Source of the DNA: Atkinsonella hypoxylon
Taxonomy: Eukaryota; Ascomycota; Sordariomycetes; Hypocreales; Clavicipitaceae
Reading direction: 5' to 3'
Length of the DNA stretch: 64,000 nucleotides
Assembly (NCBI GenBank): GCA_000729835.1
Contig: JFHB01000043.1
Coordinates: 62,001-126,000 of the forward strand
Shown here: piece after piece, positions 11,044 to 24,026 of the stretch
Layout: each line of letters opens with the position of its first letter
Numbering within the stretch: position 1 is the first letter of the stretch
Translations under genes and position numbers: made by a program
The notes under the pieces: generated by a model
Told to the model about the DNA's origin: nothing
The model's database searches: none
Seen by the model: only the letters and a program-made list of their open reading frames with translations

Positions 11044-11357
11044 TGGGTAGAGGTGCGAGGTGCGAGGTGCGAGGTGCGAGGACGGTTATCGAAGGTGAAG
11101 CAAGTACGTTGAGGTGGAGCTAGCTGTACGGAGTAGAGCTGTGGGTTATGTACCTAGGTAGTCAGAGCTGCATCGAGCACCCCTGCTTCACATGTGCTGA
11201 TAACGTAGATAGATAACTAGCCGTCATGAAGCTTTGACCGTCCGTCATTGTCGCTTCTCCACTCCCGCCCTTGTTGATCGCTACGTAACTACCCTACGCC
11301 CATCTGAAAAATTCCACGGAGCTGAGCTTCATCAAAACTATCAAACCTTGACCAAAG
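11044..11357. promoter_or_regulatory. Shared upstream region of COQ4 and SET-domain gene
   Basis: This 314-bp region separates two divergent starts. Directly upstream of COQ4 is a tandem GAGGTGC repeat of about four units (roughly 11050-11080). A CCTAGGTA palindrome follows at about 11153-11160. No TATA box is obvious. Confidence 0.45.
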
Positions 11358-12576
11358 ATGCAATTTGCCACAATGGAAGCCATCCAGAAACTCCTCGACT
11401 GGGCCCAATCCAAAGGCGTCATCATGAATGGCATCGGCCCTAAACCGCTTCCAGGACGAGGCATAGGCATCGTCGCAACGCGAGCCATGAAAGTAAATCT
11501 CACCCCAGCACAAACAGCCAGCCAATCATAGCACCACCCTCTAACTCAAGACAAAGCCTCAACAAGTCATCCTCACCGTGCCCGCAACCCTCCTCAGAAC
11601 GATAGACAACACTCCCAGCCCCATCACCCGCACCCTCCAGCTCCAAGGCGCGACCGCGACCGTCCACGCCATCCTCGCCACATCCCTCATCCTAGACACG
11701 AACCCCGAGCTCGCCACCTGGAGAGCCGTCTTCCCCTCGCCAGCCGACATCACGACCTCCATGCCCCTAAGCTGGCCGCCCGAGCTGCAAGACCTCCTCC
11801 CCCCAGCAGCAGCGTCCCTCCTCAAGAAGCAAGCCGCCAAGTTCACCAAGGACTGGACCCTCGTGTCCGAGGCCTACCCGTCCATCAGCCGCGACGAGTA
11901 CCTCTACGCATGGCACCTCGTCAACAGCCGCACCTTCTACCACACCACGCCCGCGACAGAGAAGACGCTCCCCAAGGAAGACCACATGGCCCTGCAGCCC
12001 GTCGCAGATCTCTTCAACCACGCCCCCGACGGCTGCGACGTCGCCTTTGACCTGGAATCCTACACCTTCACCACCACCAGGTCCTACAAGAAGGGCGACG
12101 AGCTGTGCATCCGGTACGGCTCCCACTCGAATGACTTCCTGCTCGTGGAGTACGGCTTCACGTTGCCCGGGTCCTTGAACACATGGGATGAGATATGTCT
12201 GGATCCCTACCTGTGCCCTCGCTTTACGGCCCGGCAGAGGGAGTCGTTGGAGGAGGCGGGCTTCTGGGGGAAATACATGCTCGATCAGAAGACGGCGTGT
12301 TACCGTACGCAGACGGCGCTGCGACTGCTGTGTTTGCCGTATGAGCGGTGGAGAGCTGTGCTGGATGGCGAGCGAGACGAGGACGAGGACGAGGACGCGG
12401 AGGTGATGAATAGGGAGTTGTTGAAAGTTTTGAGGAGGTGCGACATGGATTTCAAGAGTAGAGTGGCGGATTTGGACCGATGTACGGCTGGGAACGAGGA
12501 CATGCGGAGGAGTCTGCGCCAGAGGTGGCTGCAGATGAAAGAATTGGTTACAATGACCATGACACGATTACAATGA
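11358..12576 (+). CDS. SET-domain protein lysine methyltransferase (Rubisco-LSMT/SETD type)
   Basis: Two exons (11358-11492 and 11557-12576; intron 11493-11556 with a CTAAC branch site) give 384 residues. The SET domain starts at GRGIGIVATRAMK and is split by a long helical insert (about residues 60-190), as in the LSMT/SETD3/SETD6 group. The SAM- and lysine-binding motifs are LQPVADLFNHAPDG (the NH pair) and GDELCIRYGSHSNDFLLVEYGF (the catalytic tyrosine and pseudo-knot). A C-terminal Rubisco-substrate-binding-like helical region with an acidic run (DEDEDEDAE) follows. Fungal relatives methylate ribosomal proteins or elongation factors, but the substrate here is unknown. A second in-frame ATG five codons later is an alternative start. 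Confidence 0.87.
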
Positions 12577-12917
12577 TATTGCTGCGTAGAAATCCTTCGG
12601 AAGAGGTCTGTATAATATCTTGTGGGAAGCATGAAAGCCCACCATCTGCGCCATTTGTTCAGAGACACAACCGGAGAGCATAGGTATGTATAATATGAAT
12701 TTCAACCTTTTCATCAAATAGCGTCCATGGCTCTTTTCGCGCCGAATATCCGTAGCAACCTAAATCCGCAAACCCATCTATGGTACAGGTAAGCAAGTAG
12801 ACCCGACGCCTGGAATTCTGTCGTTTATGTCGAATTCCCGACGATTCCAATTTTCTACATGGGACATCTCGCACTCTTCCTCCGGCTGCAGAAGCAACCT
12901 CACGTGCCGGGAGCTCT
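12577..12917. other. Intergenic between two convergent genes
   Basis: The shared 3' region of the SET-domain gene and the CPSF6-like gene. No coding sequence or repeat was recognised. Confidence 0.45.
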
Positions 12918-14108
12918 TCACTCCGGTCGTGGACGCTTCGCTCCATGAGGATTGCCCCAGTCACCGCCGCCGCCACCTCCTGGGCTCTGGTTAAAAAAGC
13001 CACCTCCAAAGTTCGGTCCCATGCCTTGGAAACCTGATCAACGTTAGAAGAGGGCTGCAGTTCGAGAGACGAAAAGTGCGCCGGGCTTACCTGGCATTGG
13101 ACCCCCCATGCCCATCATCCCCATGCCTCCTGGCATTCCCATGGGCATCCCACCCATTGGACCCATGGCCATCATATTGCCGCCTCCACGGTTGCCTCGC
13201 AAGCCAGCAGGGCCACCTCGCATACCGCTGCCCATCATGTTGCCCCGGTTGAATCCAAAGTTTCCGCCACCCATTGGACCATTGAAACCGCCGCCCATAT
13301 TGTTGTTGAAGCCCATGTTGTTGCCGAAATTGCGGTTGCTATAATTGTTATTCTGGTTCATATTTCCTCGGTTGCCGCCAAAGCTTCCGCGACCTCGAAA
13401 TCCGCCGGTAAAGTTTCCGCGTTCATTATACAGACCGGATGGCGTGGATCGTATCTGTTCTTTGCCTCTGGCGGGGGCATCTTTGGGCAATGTCTTGAAA
13501 GGATTCATTCCTGAGGTCCAATATGATGTCAACAGCTTCTTCGCGTTTGTTCCACGTTCTGTAGCTGTTGAATCTATGTAGTGCTTCGCGGCCGTCGCGG
13601 CTTGACGTGATTGAAATTCGACGTACACTTGCCTATTGATCATTCATTAGTTGGCGAGGCTCAACTACCACAAAGGACCAAAAAAAAAAAAAAACACCAA
13701 GGACAGTTAGATTAACCCTTTGCTTCTTCCGTTTATCTTGTGTTCGCTGTAAGTCAGCTCTTTGATCTCGTGCTCGCAACCGGCTTTTCGTAGCAATCCG
13801 CGGATATCATCATCCGTCATCCACCAATTCAGTTCTGAAATCATCACTGCTCCCGTGCCTGATATATCTACAGGGCGATCGTCTCCTTCTGATTTTCTTT
13901 TAATTCCCTGCTGAGCAGTGTGCTCTTCATTCTTCGCTTTGTGGTCGGCCTGTAAATTCCTCTGCTCGTACGTCTGGTCACCACCTCCGCTTGTAGCTTC
14001 ATTGCCCTGACGATTGTTCCCGTGATTCTGGTTGTCGTCCTGTTGCTCGGATTGCTGCTCCTGAACAGTGTCACCGTAAAAATCGATCTCGAAATCGGCC
14101 TCCGCCAT
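12918..14108 (-). CDS. CPSF6/CFIm68-like RRM protein
   Basis: Three exons (13717-14108, 13091-13632, 12918-13033; introns 13633-13716 and 13034-13090) join in frame to 349 residues. An acidic N-terminus (MAEADFEIDFYGD) resembles the start of animal CPSF6. It is followed by a Q/N/E-rich linker and one RRM at about residues 98-175, with RNP2 VMISELNWWMTDDDI and RNP1 GRSKGQVYVEF. The WW in RNP2 is typical of the CPSF6/7 family. The C-terminal third is Gly/Asn/Met/Pro-rich low complexity and ends GNPHGAKRPRPE, a likely nuclear localisation signal. CPSF6-type proteins are subunits of mRNA cleavage factor I, which selects poly(A) sites. Whether the fungal protein acts in the same complex is inference. 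Confidence 0.85.
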
Positions 14109-16826
14109 CTTGGATAATCACAAATGTCCGAGGATAATGCGAGAAGCCTACCAAAGGTAGGAACAAAGCCTTTGCTGCAGTAGAGCTACCTGAAATCTTT
14201 TTAAGTACGGCCGTAGAAAGTATGTAGAATCGCCTTGTGCTCTTGGTATATTGAGTTTATTAGTGATGAAACGCTCGTTGCGGTCCCCGGCTGAGGGTAG
14301 CTAAAGTTACAGAGGAAAGGCAGCCAATGCCATCGACAAACCATGAGAAATGAAAAAAAAAAAAAGAAACGTGGGAAGCACAGAAAGCTAGCCAATACGT
14401 ACAGGATATTGTGCGGATAAAGTAGAAAACAAAGGAGTTAATTGTGAATAGGACCAAGTCTCCTTCGGTTCGTAGTCTCAGATCCTTGCACTTCTTCCAA
14501 TAACGAAAGCCTAGACAAATGATTCCGTGTCTGGCGTTGTACAAGAGAAGTGGATCAAGACCAGTAGGTCAGTAGCATCATCCGTAGCCTCAACCGCCTT
14601 GAACTGAATCATACAGCCTACGCGAGATCAATATTGCCAACGCCGTGCCGTTCCAGATTTGTACCAGGTTCTTCGTGACCACACTCTTGAGCTCCTACTA
14701 GGGACACAGCTCGGTAGAGGGCGTCCAATACTTGTCGAACGCGCGAATCAAGCTCGTCGGTCACCGTATCAAGGAGAATTCGAATGTAGGTGGGCGAGTG
14801 CCGGCCTGACCGGTCGTTTCAAGGCGGCGGAATCACTTGGAATGGCTTGCAGCGAAAGATGAAGGGAAAAAAGAAAGAATGGCGGATGAGCTGCGCCTGA
14901 AAGTAAGACGGCAAGCAAGCACGAAGCAAGAACAAGCTTTGGGCAGGTGACAGGGATGCCTGGGATGAGCAAACATAGAGTGCAGTGGCGGATCATCAAT
15001 GTTCCGGTGTGCGATAAAACAGATGCATCTCCTTCAGCGTTCCTTGCTATTGCATTGTTTACAGTCGTGTTCGTGCATAATTACGCAACAGATATGCAAG
15101 TAATAGATAAGCAAATGTGTTAAGTAACTATAGGTTTTGAATAAAACTGCAAAGCCACAGTTATGTAATCAAGCAAATACGGTGGCTCGACCGTCACCTA
15201 TATTCTAGACAAATACGAGTCCCGACTCGAACCTAATCACTGACTCAAATACCTGTTGATTGTTCACACGCGTACCTTTGTATATACATTTACGTCTAAT
15301 GGCCAATATGTCTCTCTTATACGGAGTAAATTTCGACACCTCTCGCCGATACTGTTCTTTCGACCCGACTCCTGTGAAGAGCGTCCCTACAACAGCTGAT
15401 ATCGAGTTCAAATTTGATAACCATCAATTTAGTTCCGGCCGTGAAGGCTAAAGATATTGACTCTTGCGACCTCGCTACGTGCTACGGTAACATTCAGCTG
15501 CGATGCTGCAGCCGCCGCCTACTGGCTGCCTGGATGGATAAAAAACGAGCATGCTGTCCACATTCCAGAGACTTGCAAGACAAAGGGTACATCTTGGCGA
15601 GCACACCAGTATTCAGCATCGAGCTTTTAGCCCCAAACCCGACGGATTAGTAGATGTGTCGATATTTTCCCATGCCCAATAATGAGCCCAGTGAAGGATA
15701 CGACATCTGACAGTGCGCGACGACAACAGGTGAAGACAGCCCAGAAATTGCGGCTTGAGAAAATATCCTGGCGACCATGTCGGTACGTTGAAGGCTTCTG
15801 GATTCCATAGAAAACCAACACAGTGTGGCAGTCACTAGACTAGCGTCAATGCAGCCGGTCGTCAACTCTTTGCCGTAAAATACCTCACGCCGGATTCTCA
15901 CCGCAAACACTCCCCCCTCGAATCTCAAAGCCAAACTCAGCAATGGCAGCCTGCCGTATCACATCTGATCAGTCCACTCCGATTCAAGCAGGCATCCTAG
16001 CCTTTGTAGCAACATTATGTTTCTTGGCTGACGTTTTAATACCTAAGAGCCACCTGTTTCTATCGCTGATGGGATGCGGATTTAGACTTGACAGTATGAT
16101 CTTACGCTAGTCGTGAGCGTTTCGAGAAGAATTTTCCCGTTGTTAATATTGTTGAACCACGAGTTGACCCCCAAACCTGGACCGTAGACAGTCGCCAGCT
16201 CAGGACTTAAGATACTTCCAGTTTGTAATTCTACTTAACGCTGGTCGGCATATCGCTGGTGTAAAAGCCCGTGTCTGGTTTCGGACCATTGAGCCAAGCC
16301 AAGGTACGCTCTGGGTAGTAATGATGACGGGCAGCGCGAAATTGCCTGAATCGGCATTATCACTGGCAAAATCCTTTACGCTACCCATATTATAATCAAG
16401 GTGGAAGAAGTGCGTACTCCGTACGCTGCGTATCCACAAAGTAATTCTACCAGATTTTGTTATAACTTTTTTTTTGTAGTGGAGACGCCAATGGGGTGAT
16501 AATGGGTTGGTTCTTAGGGTAACATGGTGTTCCCATGATGCCCCAACAGACACGGAGTAGGAGCCGGCGAAGTCTTCGGGCCATCTATTGTCTCGTTCGT
16601 GATGGAGACAGAAGTATGATCGAGAATGACACGAACAAACCTAGTCCTCGACTCAACGGCGAGTGTGTTCTGAGGAGAGTGTCAGCCTCCGTGCCAGCAA
16701 CGAACGACTTCATACAGCACGTCATGTATCCCTTGTAATTATTTGCTAGCAAAACTCTCGTATCTGGGACTTTCAATTAATGACAAGCCGGCATAATGGG
16801 CCGTTAGATAATTTCGCATCTCTATG
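14109..16826. other. Long intergenic region (2.7 kb), no firm gene
   Basis: Only short reading frames occur, none with recognisable domains. The stretch 14600-14870 is open on both strands in pieces and could be a decayed gene, but no frame is long enough to name. The rest is moderately AT-rich without tandem repeats. The left end holds the promoter of the CPSF6-like gene. Confidence 0.45.
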
Positions 16827-19101
16827 CTAGTAACCGGATTCGTTGAATGCGCTCGAGTTTGGTCGCAGCATTGCATCCACACTGCGCCGCATGCGCGGCT
16901 CTCCTTCGTCGTCACTAGACTCATTGAACGCATGTAAAGTGCATGTTCCCCTAGCCATACTATATCCATTCCACGCAGATGCTATTTGTCATGTTAGCAA
17001 GCCCCTATATGCCAGACGGACTTCGCCTTGTAGACTGAAACCACTTACCAACAATCATGGGGGCACTTGGGTGCCAGCTGGCGTCGCGGACACAGGTTCC
17101 CCAGCCAGAAGGCTGCTCAAAATACAGACGTGTATGACGATCCACACGGCGAGTTCCCATTGTTGCCTTCTTGACATCAATCTCGCCGGCCAGGGTCGCA
17201 TCCATGTTCCAAATATACACTTTTCCATCAGCACTCCCCGAGTATACATATCTCGAGTTTGTGGCTGAAGGGGGCGAGAAGTGACATCTGATTAGCGTCC
17301 TCAACACTCTATGACCCCTGAAAGTGACGACGGAGTTGTCGTGAGGATGCGGATCCCAGCAGTTGTCATCGTACGACTCCCGCCGATAATCGAAGCCACT
17401 GGTAAGAGTATATCGCGAGTGATCATACTCGCGGAATCGATTTGTAGACATGACCATTCGCAAATCCCACAGCTTCATGATTTGATCCTTGCCATTGCTG
17501 AGGATGTAGCGCCCATCGCCCTTACTATCGATGTACGTGAGTCCCTCGACATGCCCGACGAATGCACCGGCTTCTCGGCCATCGCCCATACTCCTTCGGT
17601 CCCATATTTTGATGGTCGCATCGTCTGAACCCGAGTACAGGACGTGGGGAGAAGATTTATCAGCGAAGCACACTGCATTGACGTGGTCATCATGGCCTTC
17701 AATGTGATGCAAGACCCGTCGCGACTCGATGTCATATACCACCAAGGAATTGGAGCTTGTGCCCGCTACGAGCTCACGGCCATCGCCTGAAAATCGAATC
17801 GACCAGATTCCAAACCCGCCGCGACTACTCCAGCCCCAGTGGGCTGCTTGCCTGGTTCCGTCATCCAATTCCAAAGTATAGGGATCTCCAGTATCATTTG
17901 GATCGGTTGGAGCTATGGAGACCATGCTTTGGATGGATGTGTACGCTAGCCAGCGATTGTCGGTACTCAACGATGCATCGGTCAGGGTCCACTGGCCCAA
18001 AGGATAGGTTACGGTTTTATAATGTTTCCAGTTGTATGGGTTTGACGTATCATACATGCGGACTTTGAAGTCTTGACAGCAGGAGAAGAAGAAGTTTCCA
18101 TCGTCTGAGAATTGTCCCGAGTACACCGGGTCATCGTAGTGAATGATTTGCTCAGCCGCTGTTCCAGGTATCAAGGCCTGTTACAACGCTGTCAGTGATG
18201 CGCTTGTTACACGACAATGTGTCTTGATCCAGAGAGGACGTCACACTTACTTGCGTTACCAGGTCACTATTCCGTCGTCGTTCCTCGCGACCTCCAACTC
18301 CTAACTCTCGTTCCAGCATCCGTCTTGAGATGTGCTTCCTAGCGTGGAAGTCGTAGTTATTGGCACCGAAGGCTCCAGCTCGCATAAGCTTTGTGCCTTC
18401 TTCACTCGGCACTTTAGGAAATCTGTTGGGGTCTTTTCTCCGGCGTCGACGTCCTATTCCCCAATGACCCATAAAGCCATCCCCGTCTGACATGTCGTCA
18501 AACAAAACGTTGGTGAGGTCGCGATTACGCAGGAGGGCCCGAAGTTGCGCTCCCGTTAACACACCAGATCGTCCACCCTCTTAAGTACAAATGTCAGCCA
18601 TACACCATAGTCACAACACAACACATCTGGGATGGGAAATACCTCTAAATAATGCCATAATGTGCCGGACTGGATCAGGGTTATCTTGTTCAGCATCGTT
18701 GACCTCATTGTCTTCCGCCTCGTCTTGACCACTTGCGTCCTCGTCATCATCCTCAACAATAAGTTCAAACTCTACGTCGCCGCGCAGCATATCTGCTCAT
18801 GGTGTTCGTCAGCACAAAGCGACTGTCGCAACTCCAGCAACTCAAGCCATATAATGCTTTCACCTTAGTCCTCACCTTGAAAATTATTATCCTCATCCTC
18901 GTCCTCTTCATCCTCCTCATCAGGTTCGTCTCGATAATCAAGATCATCGTCATCGTCATCGTCATCGTCATGACGATCATTCCGGGGCATATCATCTACA
19001 TCATAGTACAAGCTCGCAGAATCGCCACCGCTGCCATGGTCGATCAGGTGTTGAGCCTGGCCGGGTGAATCCGAATTCCGACTGTCACTTATCTGGTCCA
19101 T
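16827..19101 (-). CDS. WD40 repeat protein, DCAF11/LEC14B family (CUL4-DDB1 adaptor type)
   Basis: Five exons (18876-19101, 18643-18792, 18251-18579, 17049-18177, 16981-16827) join in frame to 662 residues. The N-terminal 130 residues are very acidic, with a run of nine aspartates. Next come a conserved GAQLRALLRNRDL helix and a basic GRRRRRKDP patch. The C-terminal 430 residues form a WD40 propeller; clear repeats end in YSGSDDATIKIWDRRSM, SNGKDQIMKLWDLRM and YSGSADGKVYIWNMD. The WDRR/WDLR boxes are the DxR-type motifs used to dock on DDB1. Human DCAF11 (WDR23) is a CRL4 ubiquitin-ligase receptor that controls NRF2, and plant LEC14B is the relative. The fungal substrate is unknown. The last exon encodes 51 residues from the second base of a codon, ending FNESGY. 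Confidence 0.88.
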
Positions 19102-21174
19102 GTGAAGGCTCGATTCACGAGCAAAAAGAGATAAAGTGCACTGGCCTCTTAGCTCCTGCCCGTAGACCAGAATTGGCGGTAGATGTGTTGATTGGCGGGT
19201 TAATGGGTCAATTCCGAGCTCGAATTATTAATGTCTGGTCTGGTCCAAGAGCAGCAGCACTAGGAAGTGAAAAACTGATGCGAGATGGCGACCAAATCTT
19301 AGTGTTCGGTAGCGATGGGGCCAAGATCGGGCTTGAAATATCAGAATATAGTAATATGAGGCAGATTTTGAAGAAATAACCAGGCACTGGGGAGTAATTG
19401 CTTGTGGCAAGAGAATCCAGCCACAGTGCAACAGCAGGGGCACACAGCTGCAGTGCAGATAGCTGGACCTCGAACCAGTCAGTGCACGGCTAGCTGTGAC
19501 TTGCTGCGACTTGCTGTGACCTTGTCTCTTATGAGCCCACCAACCCAAACCCTTGTAGATTCCAGCCAGATATGGATGGAGTCAATACTTCGGCCAATAC
19601 TCCGTACCTCACCCCATCACGCGCCAGAGAAAGCCATAGGCTCGTAAGCTCTGCCGAGAAAGGACAAATAGAGTCATAGTCATTATACATTTATCCCTGC
19701 GACAGTGTTTAGCTCTCGTACGATTGCCAACCCACAGTCACAGTCACCAGAGGCCGGGTTGGCGCGCGATGGAGAGGAATCAGTACCTACCCAGCAGCAA
19801 GCTAAGCAAGTACCTAGGTAGGTACCTATAGCAAGCTACCAGAATCCTAGGACACGCTAGCCCCCCGCATCCCGCTATTCTTCTCAATCAAAAAGGCAAG
19901 AAATACCTTGCTCAGGTTGCGTTAAGGTGCCGAGGTGAAAACGAAACATCAACACTGCCTTGCCCATCACCACAGAGGACAAGATGGCGCGACCTTCAAA
20001 AATCTCTCGCTCTACGAGGTACATGATCTCATGTCCAGATATAAAGACAGCGAGTTCTTTGTGTTTCTAAATCATGGACAACAGATGCATCGAGACTACG
20101 CGGAAGCTGCTTGCTCGCCTGAGAAACCCGAATGATCGTCTCTGGTGGATGAGAAATCCTGTCTGTGCTGGGCGCCACCAGTCACTATTTTGAAATCCTC
20201 GTCAGGTTGCTCATGTCGTTTCTTCCATGAGAGAATGCCATTGGGGTCTGCAGGGACACACCATCCTACCGACATGACCATGACCAAGCTAAGCTGGGAG
20301 TAGTTATTGGTCCCCTGAGACTGAGCAGAATTCTGGATTCCTGGCTATGATACCAGGGTTTTGAAGCTAAAAAAGGCTTGGCCTGGAACGAAATGAAATG
20401 TGGACATGTAAGGCCCTGTTCGTGTGGCTGTGCTTCTTGAAGTCAAGATCTCCCTCCCACTCTCCCGCTCTCCCACTCTCCCACTCTCCTTGGCGGGCCC
20501 CAAAAACCATTCGCATTCCCCTCATTTGGAAGTTGCACTCCTCCACCGTCCGCCTCTTTCCCCCTACACACGCAATGACGCTTTGAGATCCAGTCTCCTT
20601 TTTCTTTTTTTTTTTCTTTTTTTTCCCCCTCCCTTTCCCAACATTATCCATCGTCCCAATCCTTCGTAACTCGCTTCTGCAATCTTTTCGTGTCATTCAT
20701 TCTTCATTCTTCATTCTTCATCCCTTCATCCACGGCCTCTGTCAATTCCTCACGGCCGGGTGGGTAATTCAACTCTCCTCAGAACATCCATGGTATAACT
20801 ACTGATAGACTAGAGTGTCCCCTGCCGCCCCTGTCTTCCCTGCATTTTAAGACGTTGCCTTCGCCTGCATCGGGCTCACATACCAGCTTCGGCTTCGGCC
20901 TAGCCCCTCCTGGGACGTACAGGGATGCGCCACCACCCACAAGCACATGCGACCAATCCCAAGCCGTCAAGTCACTAAACCGACAAGGCCCCCTTTCTCG
21001 GTACCACTCCAGTGTCGCCAGGGCTCCGTCACCTTTTCGACTAAAATCCTCTGCTGATGACTTTGCACCCATCCTTCACCGTCGCCCCCGAAGCCTGCGC
21101 CTAATAAATCGCACTGAACTGAATGACTAAAGCGCTTGAGAATAGGTCAGATTCCAGGGAGTTGCGCCATCACA
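19102..21174. other. Intergenic region between divergent DCAF11-like and GDT1-like genes
   Basis: About 2.1 kb with a TACCTAGGTAGGTACCTA palindrome at 19811-19829 and CT-rich tracts at 20440-20640 (CTCTCCCACTCTCCCA repeats and T runs). The right end is probably the long 5' leader of the GDT1-like gene. No convincing coding gene is present; a 60-residue frame on the minus strand near 20096-20287 has no recognised match. Confidence 0.45.
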
Positions 21175-22933
21175 ATGAGATTCGTTACCAAACATTCTCC
21201 GGTGTTGCTGCTATTGCTGCCGTCGCTTGCAGCTGGTCTTTCACCACGAGCAGTGCCAGCTGTCAAAGACGCCGATTCTAAGTCGTTGGATACAGCCGCA
21301 GCCTCCCGACAAGCAGACGATGCCACGACGTCAAAATCAGGCACCGGCAGTCACCTTGGCGCGGCCACGAAGGATGGGCCCATTGATAACAAAGACGGAA
21401 AACCTCACCTCGGCCCCTTTGTGAAGACTGATGGGCTGGCCGTCAATGCTCAGGGGCAAAAGCTTCCAAGGTTAAAGGGCAGACCGGAAGACCCGACCCT
21501 CGTTGATGGCCAGAAAATCCCAAAAACGAACGACGGTGTCATGTTCGATGAAAATCGCGATCGTCCCGCAAAGGGTATTTCTACTGGTTCCGATGGAGGT
21601 GTCACCGAAAAAGCCAAGGCTCGCAAGGAGAAGGAAGGAAAGACGGGCGAGAAGTTACTCACGAAACCCGAAGCGCCCAAGGAGCAGCCCCCTCTGCCTC
21701 ACAGTGAAGAGAGAAAATTGAGAAGCGGAAAGGAAGAGGAAATGGACAAGACAAAGCAACCAGACCACAAAGACGAGAGCAACATAGACTACACAGGTCT
21801 GGACGTGAGTTCTTGTGCCCCATCAATCTTAACAGACTATGCCACTACACGAACGTATATTGACTATTCTCGCTGCGACAGAAGCCTGACGACCTGCCCG
21901 ACTTCCCAGGAGAGAAATCTAAGTCTACTACAGGAGCATCTTCAAAAGATCGCCTCAACCTATTACCACCCATGTCGAAAGATTCAACAACAAGAGCCAA
22001 GACGACGACGAAGGCACCTGCAGTAGATGAGAAGGACGATGGAATCATACAACCCTTTCATTCATGGGTTCTGTCATTCACCATGATCCTGGTTTCTGAA
22101 ATTGGCGACAAAACCTTCCTGGTTGCGGCTCTCATGGCGATGAAGCATGACCGAATGGTAGTCTTCTCCGCTGCTTTCGGGGCCTTGCTGGTAATGACAG
22201 TTCTGTCTGCCGTCCTGGGTCATGCTGTGCCAACCTTGATTCCCAAGCGCCTCACCAGCTTTCTCGCCGCCGGACTGTTCTTTATATTTGGCACCAGACT
22301 GCTCAACGAGGGCATGAGAATGGATGCGAACGAAGGCATATCCGCCGAGATGCACGAAGTTGAACAGGAGCTTGCCGAAAAGGAAAAGGAGATGGGTCGT
22401 GGTAAAAACGGGGACGTGTCGGCTCATAACTTGGAAATGGGCCTCAGTGGCAGGAATTCAAGATCTAAGAGTCGACTTCCTTCACCAGCACGATCGCCCT
22501 CCCAATCGCCTTCGCGCAGTCCATTGGCGAGACGTGGATCTGTAAATGGATTCCTTCAAGGTGTCGGAAACTTGTTCTCTCTTCTTCTGAGCCCTGCCTG
22601 GGTCCAGACATTTGCCATGACGTTCCTCGGTGAATGGGGGGACCGCAGTCAAATTGCTACTATTGCTATGGCTGCAGGCCAAGATTACTGGTGGGTGACT
22701 CTCGGTGCTACTTGCGGGCATGCAATTTGCACTGGAGTGGCTGTCATGGGTGGTCGTGCCATTGCTGGACGTGTCAGCCTCAGGATAGGTGAGTACTACT
22801 TGAATGCAGTAGATGTGTTGTCTAAAAAGAATAACGGTTTGCTAACAAAGCAATGTCTGCAGTTACCGTGGGCGGTGCCGTAGCTTTCCTTATCTTTGGT
22901 TTTATTTATTTCTTCGAGGCCCTATACGCATGA
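21175..22933 (+). CDS. GDT1: GDT1/TMEM165-family Mn2+/Ca2+:H+ transporter (Golgi)
   Basis: Three exons (21175-21804, 21882-22788, 22863-22933; introns 21805-21881 and 22789-22862) join in frame to 535 residues. The N-terminus MRFVTKHSPVLLLLLPSLAA is a signal peptide. About 230 residues of Lys/Asp/Pro-rich disordered sequence follow, then two three-TM halves of the UPF0016 fold. Each half has the family's ExGD[KR][ST] ion-binding motif: SEIGDKTF in the first and GEWGDRSQ in the second. A charged, serine/arginine-rich loop separates the halves. The final exon adds the last helix (VGGAVAFLIFGFIYFFEALYA). GDT1/TMEM165 exchanges Mn2+ or Ca2+ for protons in the Golgi and supports glycosylation. The ATG at 21175 is chosen because it begins the signal peptide. 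Confidence 0.92.
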
Positions 22934-23981
22934 AGATTTGATGTTCCACGATCAGTTTCGGCGAAGTATACAAATTACATTCATTTGTTGGTCAGTCACC
23001 TCGCCAACACATAGCAGCTATATTATTCACTTGTAATTGGAGTCACAAGAGAGAGAAAAGGTGGAAAGGGTTAGTCATGACCAGCGGCAACGTTTCATTA
23101 TCATTTGTCTTTAATGCATAAACGGCTTCTTGACCGGCCCGACGGTTGTTTGAGCTCACTACATGGGCTTAGAGAGGCTCGTTGGCGTGGCTCAAGATGG
23201 AGCAGCTGTCAAACCGATAGTCGACTTCTCATTGTATAACATATCGCGACAGCAAGTCGCAAATATCTTTCTCTTCTTGTTCTGTCTGTTTGATGCGATG
23301 AATTGGCAACGTTACGCCGCATAAGGAGTGCACGGAAACAGGTAAGCAGAATCCAGATCAAAGGGTGGGGTGTCGGAACTGGTTGATGCAACGGCATACC
23401 AGGGGAGAGGATAGATAGTACATGTCGAGATGGACACTGGACGCTGGACTCTGCACGGTTGGGTCGGAGTTGATTTTGATGGGGACAATGAGTCTGGGCG
23501 GGTCTGTCAATACCACAAATAAAGACGGATACTCACCTAATACAAGCGTGGAAATGTTGAACATTGCTGTCGTCCACTGTGCGGAGAGTTGTGCGGAGAG
23601 TTGTGATATGGAGGTGGTTGGTCACGGTCAGTTGCTGGGATTGAGAAGGCATCATGTAGAAATACTGGGTGTGTTCCGTATGTTCCAGGATTCTACTACG
23701 GTGGTACATGATCAAGATGATATCACGTGAATACAACTTGATGTTGATTCAACGGGTCCCAGTCCACACCACGGTCAGTGTTCGGTGGTATTCCACGGTC
23801 ATGCCGCGAATGACCTGATTTCTGGCCATTCAACCTCCAAGTGCGGTAGCTAAACAGGCTTTGGTGATTGTGTGATTGGAACCCCGGCTGATTTGTTGAT
23901 TGCTGCCTATTCCGTAGTCTCATGCGTCTCGGCCGATAGGGAGTGTTTTTTTTTTCCTTTCTCCGGTTTATTTCTTTTTTT

Positions 23982-24026
23982 ATGGATGGATGGATGGATG
24001 GATGGATGGTTGGTTGGTTGGTTGGG
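23982..24026. repeat. Tetranucleotide microsatellite (ATGG)n-(TTGG)n
   Basis: Seven ATGG units are followed by about four TTGG units. The switch between the two units suggests slippage with point change. Confidence 0.9.

Noticed and set aside
14600..14870. Possible decayed gene in the 14-17 kb gap
   Set aside because: Frames are broken and short, and no family could be named from the residues.
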